Below are positions 55,527 to 64,000 of a stretch of 64,000 bases of DNA, piece by piece. Made by a program: the position numbers and the translations under genes. The notes beneath the pieces were generated by a model, which saw only the letters and a program-made list of their open reading frames with translations, ran no database searches and was not told the origin of the DNA. The first letter of the stretch is position 1, and every line of letters starts with the position of its first letter. The stretch lies in the NCBI GenBank assembly GCA_016802295.1, contig JAESIW010000065.1, positions 248,001 to 312,000 on the forward strand, written 5' to 3'. The stretch is from Brachionus rotundiformis (taxonomy: Eukaryota > Rotifera > Eurotatoria > Ploima > Brachionidae).

Positions 55527-58500
55527 ATGAGCGTCGAAATAGATAACTACCAAGTGGATGAGGTGAACAACTATGACACTGTTTTCCCATCATTGCCGAC
55601 CAATGGCGTGGCCTTCAACAACAACTCAGTATGGAACAACCAGGAGAACAAGTTGACCATCAAGCGCCACTTGAACACCACGCAGACAATTCACGTGCCT
55701 TATGGTGAGCGAAAGCACAAGGACCCTAAGTCCTTTGGGTTTGATGCCAACAAAAAGTGTGAAGAAATAGCCAGCAAATACGGTGTTAAGGTGGAAATAT
55801 GCGGTTCCAAGGACCAATCGCTGCACGTGGTTATTTCTGGTCTGGAAGAGAAAGTTTCCGAGGCCAAGAGGGTCATTGTGGCCGAGCTTCAGGCCGAGAG
55901 AGACCACAAGATCAAGGTGCCCAAGGATCAGCACAAATTTTTGATTGGAAAAAATGGATCAATTTTGAACAAACTTCAGGAAAAGACGTGTACAAAAATT
56001 CAAATTCCGAGGTCGGACTCCAACTCGGACATGATAACCATAACTGGTCCCAAAGAGGGAATTCAGCTGGTCATGCATGAAATACAGCTCATTTGTGATG
56101 AGCAGTCTAAAACCGCTTTTGAAAAGCTTCAAATACCAAAATTGTATCACCCGTGGATCAGAGGTTTTAACAATGAAATTGCCAATGACATATCAAATCG
56201 AACTGGTGCTAAAATTAACATTCCTCCTCCTCAGATTGATAAAGACGAAATTGCTGTGTCTGGTGACAGAGAAAAGGTGGATGTGGCTGTTGCCGAAATC
56301 AATCGCATATTTGCTCAAAAGTCTAGACAAAACGTGACCAGACTGGCCATTCAAATCACCAAGTCACAACACAAGCTCATTATAGGAAGAAATGGTTCAA
56401 CTGTTCAGGACATTTTTAAAGATTATGATGTTTACGTTCAAGTGCCTAAACTGGACTCGGACAGCGAAACCATTTATTTGTACGGAGAGGAAGCTAAACT
56501 TGGTGCTGCCCTAACTCAAGTAATAGCCAAATCTCATTCAGTTATTACTGTTAAAATAGATGTTCCGTCCTGGTTGCACAGACACATGATTGGCGAGAGA
56601 GGCTCCAACATATCCAAGATCACTGGCGATTATCCGAGCACTCATGTTAAATTTGAGTCTGATGACAAAATTACCCTTGAGGGTCCTCCTGATGAAGTTG
56701 AAAAAGTAAAAGAGACCCTCGAGAACATTACCATTGGTTTGAAAAAATTATTGCACTGTGAAGAGATAGCTGTCGATCCAAAATTTTATTCTCAGTTGGT
56801 TGGTTCGAAGAAAAACGATAACCAAGTGGCCAAATTGAAAAAAGAGTATGATGTTGAAATCCGTTTGCCGCAAGAAAATTCCAATTCAAATATTGTACGC
56901 ATTGAAGGATCTACTGAAAACGTGACCAAAGCTAAAAAAGAGTTACATGATCTTTTGGCTAAAATGGAAAATGAAAGATCCAAGGACATTATCATTGAGC
57001 AGAAATATCACTCCAATTTAATTGGAAAAAATGGCAAAAATTTAAATGAAATAAGGGCTAAATTTAATGATGTACAAATTAATATTCCTTCTCAACAAGA
57101 GAAATCGGACATCGTTACAATCAGAGGTAATTATCTTTGATAATTATTAAGTTTTTTAATACTTTAAATTAAAAAAATGAGAAGTAAAAAAATGTAAAAT
57201 TAAATCATATATCTTTTTTATTAATAATTAGTAGTGTTAATGAAAAAAATGAAAAATTTATCAAGTTCTTATATCGATTTTGATCAATTTAAATTTTAAT
57301 ATTTCAAATATTACTTTTTTGTAAGTTACAAAAAAGTAACAATTAGCAGCTATTTTTTTTAAATTAAAACTTAAATTTTTGGGTTGGTCTACAGAAAGTG
57401 TCCAAATATCCTATCTATTCAAAATATTTTTTTTCAAACATAGATAATTGCGTACTGTAATTGTTTCTTTGTCTTTTTATCTATTAACAATTTGAAAGTT
57501 ATTCAAATATTTTTAATCAATTAATTTTCAATAAAGGAAATAAAAATGATGTTGAAAAATGCTACAAGCACTTGCAACAATTGCTCAAGGATATGCAAGA
57601 AAGCAATTATCAAGAAGAAATGCAAATAGTCAAAGAATTCCATAGAATGATAATTGGCAAACATGGAGCCTTTATAAGAAAAGTTCGCGATGATACTCAA
57701 ACTCGCATTGACATACCAGCTGAGAGCTTTGATTCAAATGCAATTATTTTGACTGGTAAAAGAGAGAATGTTCAAAAAGCCCGTCGGTTAATTGAAGATA
57801 AAGTAAAAGAATTGATAAACATTAAAGAAGACTTTGTCGAAATACCTCAACAGTTTCATTCAGCATTGATTGGAAAGGGAGGTGGTATAATCAAACAAAT
57901 TCGCCAAGAGTGTGGTGGTGTCATAATAAACTTTCCACCGGAATCACCACCTTGTGACAAAATTACTCTTAAAGGCCCTGCTGAAGAGCTTAAAAAGGCT
58001 AAACAAGAATTACTTAAACTTGCTGAGCAAAAAAATGACTTGTCATATTCGGAAGAAATTCCGGCTAAGTCTGAATATCACCGATTTTTAGTTGGCAAAA
58101 ATGGTTCACGAGTCAACTATTTCAGAGAAACATTCAGTGTTAGAATTGTGTTTCCTGATGCCCAGAGCACTGAAGGAACTGATTTAATAACCATCATTGG
58201 CAAAAAAGAAAATGTTCAGAAAGCTCGTGTTGAACTTGAAAAAGAAATCAAAGCTTTAGAAGAAGAAACAAATCAAGAAATAAATATTGATCCTAAATGG
58301 CACAAATACTTTTTTGTCAAGAAAGGCGAACTTAAAAAAAAGATTAGTGATGAAAATTGTAATGTAAGAATAAGCTTTCCACAAGATAAGGCTTCTTCTC
58401 AAGTGACAGTCAAAGGTCCACGAGATGCTGTTGCCTCTGCTATTAAACAAATACAAGAATTTGTCAGTGATATGGAAAACCAAGTTACCATTGAAGTTAA

Positions 58501-59560
58501 CATTGAGAGAAGACATCATCCGGCTATAATTGGCTACAAAGGAACAAACACAACCCGTATAAGCAATGATTTTAAGGTTAACATTCAATTTCCGGCACGT
58601 CCAGCTGAAAAAAGTGACGAGCTTGATCCTAAGCAAGACATTTTCACTGTAAGTGGCTTAAAAGAAAATTGTGAAAAGGCCAAACAAGCATTATTAGATT
58701 TGATTCCTGTTGAAGAAAATTTCTCTTTTCCAGCTAAATTTCACAAAGAACTTTTGGCAGACAAAGCAGAGATGCTAAAACAATTAATCAATGACTATAA
58801 TGTCCAAATTAATGTGCCCAAGAGAGAAGAGAATGCTGATCATGTTATTCTAAATGGTACACGTGAAAACTTGGAACAAGTTAAAATAGCTTTAAAGGAA
58901 AAGTTGGCTGATCTTGAAGTTAAGAACTACACAGTTGAGATAACAAATGTCAAAGGAGAAATAATTCCGCAATTGAGAGGTCGAAGTGGAGCTGAATGCG
59001 AAAAGTTGCAGAAAAAATACCAAGTTAAGATTTACTTTGGTCAAAAAGGCGAAAATGATAAGATAAGAATTATTGGTGTTCAAAAAAATGTTGAAGATTG
59101 TGAGAAATATATAAGAGAGAAAATAGAGGATGAGGAATCAAAACAAAGTCAAGAAATTGAAATAGACACTCGGGTTCATTCGCGAATAATTGGCTCACAA
59201 GGAAAAGCTTTGAACAGATTGACAGAAAAATTTAAAGTTGAAATTAAATTTCAGCGAAATTCTGATCTTGTCATTGTTAGAGGTAAAGACATGGATCAAA
59301 TCGAAGATGCATGTGAATATCTTAAAAACTTGGAAGAAGAGTATTTGCAAGATTTGGTTGAGAGAGAGCAATATATTCATCCATCAAATAGAAGCGAAAA
59401 TCAAAATGGTTTGACTGATAATTCAAAAGGTTTTGTGGTAAAAGGTGCTCCATGGGAACAAGTACCAGATACAAACAACATTGAAGATTTTCCAGCAATC
59501 AGTACATCTGTTATAAATGGTCAAAATGGTCAAAAGCCTATGTGGGGTCTTAAGAAATAA
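55527..59560 (+). CDS. HDLBP: vigilin (multi-KH-domain RNA-binding protein)
   Basis: Two exons, 55527-57126 and 57537-59560, joined through AGA-G + GA-AAT across a 410-base intron; 1207 residues (human ~1268). Vigilin (yeast Scp160) binds many mRNAs and tRNAs at ER-associated ribosomes and promotes translation of secretory mRNAs. By eye there are about 15 KH units in tandem. Roughly ten keep the RNA-binding GxxG loop (FLIGKNGS, LIIGRNGS, HMIGERGS, NLIGKNGK, MIIGKHGA, ALIGKGGG, FLVGKNGS, AIIGYKGT, RGRSG, RIIGSQGK). The others are degenerate (WIRGFNNE, QLVGSKKN, FFVKKGE, ELLADKAE and the first unit). The C-terminus KGAPWEQVPDTNNIEDFPAI matches the family's tail. The first ~700 bases of exon 1 are richer in GC than the rest. 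Confidence 0.97.
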
Positions 59561-60648
59561 TTTTTTTTAGTTATTAAATTTTTAGTTATTTTCAATCATT
59601 TATGCAATAGATTGTTTTTTTCTTATTCTCGGGTTCTAAACTTAAATTAAATTAAAAAATTTTGATCTAATGTATTTCATAATTTAGTTATTATTTGAAA
59701 TATGATGCTTTTTTGTTATTTTAGACTTTCATTGAAATATATCGACTTTAAAAAATTGCAATAGAATGTTTTTATTTTCGTTTTATTTATTTTTTTTAAT
59801 TACTACTTAATAAACAGTTTCCAGTCTCAACAGGCTTTTTTATTTAATAAGAAAACTAAAATATGTAATACAGAAATTATAAACTTCAAAATTGCTTGTT
59901 AATCTAACAACTATTTATAAATCTGTATGATGTTTTGAATTTATTTAATATATGATAAAAAATTATGACTTTCAATTTCAACAATTTGATACATTTGTTA
60001 AACGAAATTTATGAATTAGATATGACCTTTTATACCTTGATCAATGTAAAAATTCTTTTCAGGCAAAATATAAAACCCTCGTAACACTATCATGACAAGA
60101 GTTTACCTAAAAATAAAAACAGTAATTGTAAACTAGCTTAAATCATTTAAATCTTAATGAAATTAGCTAAGAAATAATTAGAAAAACTTATGCTTGATTT
60201 TCTTTTGTTTAATTTATGAATTTTTTTAGTTTAGAAATTTTAATCACTTTTAACATCGCAAAAATTTTATTTAAGATTTAACTTAATGTAGAAACAAGAT
60301 TTTATTACTAATAATTAAAGTCTTATTTTTTAAGATAAATGTCAATCTTTTTAGTTCTTTAGAAAAATTAATTTTAGGATGATTAATCTTGAAGATAGAA
60401 AAGATTTAATTAATTTAAAGAAAGTGTTTTAATTAAGAATACAAATTATTCTTTGATGAAATATGTAACCTTTATTGAAAAACAAATAAAATTGACATTT
60501 TATTTAAACATGTTTTTTAATTAAAAAAATAAAATTAAAATTCATTTTGAAATTTATTACTTTAATATTATAAAAAAAAATATTATAAAAATTATTTTTA
60601 ATTTTTAATAATTTACACATAAATCTTCAAATTAATTTTATGAAAAAT
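59561..60648. other. AT-rich spacer between convergent genes
   Basis: Holds the 3' ends of vigilin and CEP97; nothing else recognised. Confidence 0.5.
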
Positions 60649-63600
60649 CTATTTATTAAGATTTAAAAAATTTTCATTAATTGTTTGATCTTTCAACTCA
60701 TCATCGTCATCATTATCTAGTTCGAAATACTCATCAAAAGAGATCGATTTTCTTACCAATGATTCTTTTGGTAACGAGAAACTAGTTGATTGCATAGGCT
60801 CACTAGGCGAATACTTCAAACTTAAATCGCTTTCACTCTTGACTCCGAAAAATTTCTTGGTTTTTAATTGAGTTTGATTAGGACTTATTGGAGGTTTTGT
60901 GTTTAATCTGTCACTTTTTTTAGCCTCATCAATCAAAAATGAACGACTAGAATCTAACCTATTCTGAAATGGAAGATCCATATTGGTCAATTTTTTCTCC
61001 ATTGACTCATCTCTGTCACTAATTCCACTAATGTTACTCAAATTGGCACTCTTTGCCACATTATCAATCTCGGCCTCATCGCTAGCACTTGACAAAGTCT
61101 GGTTCTTGTTTTGTTTCTTTTTTACTCTGGTGATTACACAGTTTGATTTATCGGACTCAATTTGATTTAGAAATGCCCTTAAAAATATTTTGTATTCTCC
61201 TTCTTCCTGAATTCCATTAATAGCTGCTATGGTATCACTGGGTTTCATGGTACCACACAATTCGTCATTAATGTAAATTTTATAGCCACTTATCTCAAGG
61301 AACAAATTTTTGGGATTATGATTCCATTTTAAGGCAACACTTTTTTCATTTAATTTTTGCAGACGGACTTTCAGCGGCGGATGAATTTCAATCTTTGGCT
61401 CTTCACTTTGTTCATCTGCTTTCTTATACTTGAACTCAATTTCATCATCAGTTTCCGATTTAGAAACCTGTGACTCGAGATTTTTGCACCTTTCCTCCAA
61501 AAGCTTTACTTTAACCATCAAATTCTGGTTTTCTAATTTTAAACTTTTAGTCAAATCTGTTTCTAAGTTGTTAATTGAGTTTTTTAGATTAAATTTTCCA
61601 ATTTTTTCAACTAGGTCACTTATTATCTGAGTTGAATTTTGACCAAATTCTGCCAGCTCCAATTGAGCTCTTTTTAAATCACTCAAACCATTTTTGATAA
61701 ACTCAGATTCTCTCTTTATTTTTTTATATTTTATGTAAAGAATTTTTGGACGAATAAATTTTGATTTCCTTAATCTATAGCCTCGGAAAGCTGCCTGAAT
61801 TTTAGTTGCACACTGGTCTTCAAATGTGTTACTTATTGGCAAAGGAACCTTTACATTGTAAATACTCTCGAATTCGGCATATTCTCTCTCTTCGTCCAAC
61901 AACTTGAGCTGATTTTTAAATTCACGTAAATTTTTTTCTCTCTGGGCCCTCATTTCCTGACGTTGTTTTTGTAACTTTGAGTGAATTTCCATAGAAAGAA
62001 TGACTGATGAATCTTCTTTTTTCTCTGAATTTTCTTCAATCTTGGCCTCTGGCTCATCAATTTTAGGTGTTTTGGAAAGCTTTTCAAGTCTTTTTTCAAT
62101 ATTAGAAGGCGTTATAGTAAACGAATTTTTGGCTTCGGGCTTTGAGTCCGAAAATTTGGCAGGTGAATAGCAGTTTTTTATTTTTAATGGAGTATTAGAT
62201 GCAGATTTGGAATTTTGAATTTTTTTCACCACATTCGCTTTGGTTGGAGTCTTTTTAAAGCTTAAATCCTCTTGGGTTTTGCTTCGCTTACGTAGCCGAG
62301 TGGTTCGGTTTTCGTTCACTTTTATCGGCTTGTTGAGACTGTATTGGCGAGATTGGGCCTTGAGGAAGTTTTTTTGCTGTGGTATTTTCTGGTTGTCGGT
62401 TGTTTTAGCTCTGTTACGGACCACCTTTTGCCTCATTTCTTCCAACTCCTCTCCACTTACCTCCGAAAATTCGGATATCTGCTTGTAAAAAGCATTTGTG
62501 TCCAGAGGTTTGATTGGTCTGTTGTCATATTCCAAATATTTGCTTTTTCTTTCGCGATCCGAATCCGTGTCCGGATCGGTCTTTGAGTTAATGTAGCTTG
62601 AGTTTTTGAGTTGATTGAACAGCTTTAAATCTTTGTTGATAGAATCAGTAGACGAGTAATAATTATTGACCATAATATTGTGGTAATCAGATATGAGATC
62701 GCTGGTATGAGCTTCGCTGCTGTCTCTGACTGTGCTCTGACTATCTTTCACAGTATTTGTATTAGATTCTGTTATTTGAAGAGACTTAAAAGTTAAGATC
62801 AAGTTTTTTGACAGATCAAAATGCTTTATTAACAAACTTCAGTGCTTAAGCTACAACTTTGTACCAAGTATTCAATCAAAAGTGTGTTTTGGCCTGGTTT
62901 AAAGTATCTTCCTTTTCCTTGAGTATGAAGCCACTCAGCTTTTTGACTATTAAATACTAATTAGTAAATAAAAAGTAAAATTTAATTTAAAAAATGCGTT
63001 ATTGAGCAATATACGCAATTCATTGGTATCCAAGCTAAATAAATTATTAAAAAATTTACTGTTCTTTATGCGTAATAGGAATTCCATCCAATGTATGTAG
63101 GTTTACACACCAATTAAGGATAAATGGTCGGTAGTCAAGGAATCTATCAGTAGTAAAAGTTAAGGATGTATAATTTTAAATTTTAAGAATAAGTTTATAA
63201 GTAAAAAATTTAAAGGATATTAATTGGAATAAGAAACACATGGATTGTTGTCAATGCTCAAGCATTCTAGTCCAGTCAATGGATGCAGATAGGATATTTC
63301 ATTCAAATCATCTACTGAATTGTATGATATATGGAGATTTTTAATTGACACTGGCAAAAAATTTGAAAAATTTCTTAAACTTGTTATGTCATTTCCATTC
63401 AAATTCAAAGTCTTGGAAAAAAAAATTTTCAAAAATTAATTTTAACATCAACTGTTATTTATTACATTTAGTTTTGATAATAATCTTATATCAGTGAGAC
63501 AAGAAATTGAATTTTCACTGGCATCTAGATACTCTAAATTTAAATTAGTTTTTAGTGCGTCCAAGTTCTTAAAAAAAATCTAAATTTTAATCATATTTAT

Positions 63601-64000
63601 GTTATTTGAGTGTTCTTTACTTTAATTTGATTTCCAGAAATATTTAGCCATGTAAGGTTTCTTAAATGCCTAAATGGTTCCAGATCAATCAGCGAATTAT
63701 TCAATAAATTGACATATTCAAGGTTAACTAGTTGAGAAATAGATTTGATTTCTACCAAGCGATTATTGCCAAGAGATAGCTAAATTAAAATTTAAAATTA
63801 AGATTTAGAGATTCAAAAATCAATTGCTCACATTTTTTAAATTATGAAAAGATTCTAGGTTTTCCAGCTTGCTTAAGAAATTGTTGTCTAAACAAATGGT
63901 TTGGACAATGCTTTCGTTAGACTCGTCATTCTCTTTTTCTATCAATATTTCTTCTTGGTTATTCAAGACTATAGATTTTAAATATTGTTTTAAAAAGAGA
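60649..64000 (-). CDS. CEP97: CEP97-like centrosomal protein: LRR, IQ motif and a C-terminal FN3-like domain (5' end outside window)
   Basis: CEP97 partners CP110 to cap centrioles and hold back ciliogenesis. Exons read on the minus strand: 63832-64000 (runs off the edge), 63621-63779, 63466-63567, 63221-63411, 63060-63149, 62838-62946 and 60649-62784; all phases fit. The first four exons encode leucine-rich repeats (LSLGNNRLVEI, YVNLLNNSLIDLEPF, WLNISGNQIKNLDAL, YLDASENSISCL, LNLNGNDITSL). The C-cap is ECLSIDNNPCV...FLDYRPFILNWCVNLHTLDGIPIT, then KAEWLHTQGKGRYFKPGQ, an almost line-by-line match to vertebrate CEP97. The large last exon is disordered, with an IQ motif (ATKIQAAFRGYRLRKSKF, near 61.77-61.82 kb), a coiled coil, and a fibronectin-III-like unit (VRLQKLNEKSVALKWN...SGYKIYINDELCG, near 61.12-61.38 kb). 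The 63150-63220 intron is of the rare AT-AC class. Confidence 0.92.
63150..63220 (-). other. U12-type AT-AC intron in CEP97
   Basis: On the minus strand the intron begins ATATCCTTTA (63220 down), the exact minor-spliceosome donor. It carries ATCCTTAACT (branch site, 63167-63158) and ends TTTTACTAC (63150). There is no GT donor in the needed phase. With AC as acceptor the join (TA + T) gives ...NPCVSYSNYDRFLDYRPF, in frame with the family. An acceptor 3 bases earlier (ending 63153) would also keep frame; the AG at 63145-63144 would create a stop. Confidence 0.8.

Noticed and set aside
63144..63220. AT-AG version of the CEP97 U12 intron
   Set aside because: Using the AG of GATAG as acceptor makes TA + A = TAA, a stop, so AC is the only frame-preserving end.
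1..64000. CRISPR arrays, bacterial operons or rRNA genes
   Set aside because: No regularly spaced repeats, no bacterial gene types and no rRNA-like conserved blocks; the DNA is clearly animal nuclear sequence.

Overview
The window is AT-rich animal nuclear DNA. The gene content is metazoan: a DEG/ENaC channel, PRDM14, stonin, ATRAID, a MEST-type hydrolase, CEP97 and a HELT-like bHLH-Orange factor. Genes are compact and mostly split by introns of about 45-65 bases with GT..AG ends and little polypyrimidine tract. Such very small introns in AT-rich DNA, plus a decayed CR1/Jockey-type retrotransposon, suggest a small-genome invertebrate. My guess is a monogonont rotifer of the Brachionus type, but that is inference and nothing in the sequence proves the species.

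Layout. 0-5.2 kb: 3' part of PSMD13 (+), a small coiled-coil orphan (+), NSUN4 (+), a MEST-like hydrolase (+). 5.2-11.6 kb: class I aldolase (+), a dead non-LTR retrotransposon tail (-), a DEG/ENaC channel (-). 11.6-18 kb: one intronless 2121-residue coiled-coil gene (+). 18-29 kb: PRDM14 (+) inside long gene-free flanks (5.7 kb upstream, 2.8 kb downstream), with simple repeats and some compositionally complex islands upstream. 29-38 kb: a dense cluster in which several genes appear only after joining short exons: ATRAID (-) head-to-head with frataxin (+), a SAC3D1-like protein (+), two orphans, a HELT-like bHLH protein (+), MTAP (+) and a CDP-alcohol phosphatidyltransferase (+). 38-50.6 kb: stonin (+), a coiled-coil gene (-), an eight-exon helical protein (+), a 51-residue two-exon ORF (-). 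50.6-64 kb: TRMT44 (-), an orphan (+), vigilin (+) and CEP97 (-, running off the right edge).

The genes are mostly unrelated housekeeping, RNA-modification and developmental functions; there is no single pathway or operon. Two links may matter. ATRAID and frataxin are divergent with 148 bases between their start codons. PRDM14, the only long-range-regulated type of gene here, sits alone and is far richer in GC in its exons than anything else in the window.

The most unusual signals are: a minor-spliceosome (U12-type) AT-AC intron in CEP97, with a textbook donor and branch site and frame-perfect exons; a GC-AG intron in PRDM14; a stop-free 45-base intron in NSUN4 that an ORF finder reads as protein; a 15-base, three-stop interruption in the coiled-coil gene at 46.09 kb; and a three-way-junction-like fold at the 3' end of the retrotransposon. 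All exon joins were worked out by hand from splice signals and reading frame; none was checked with transcripts.
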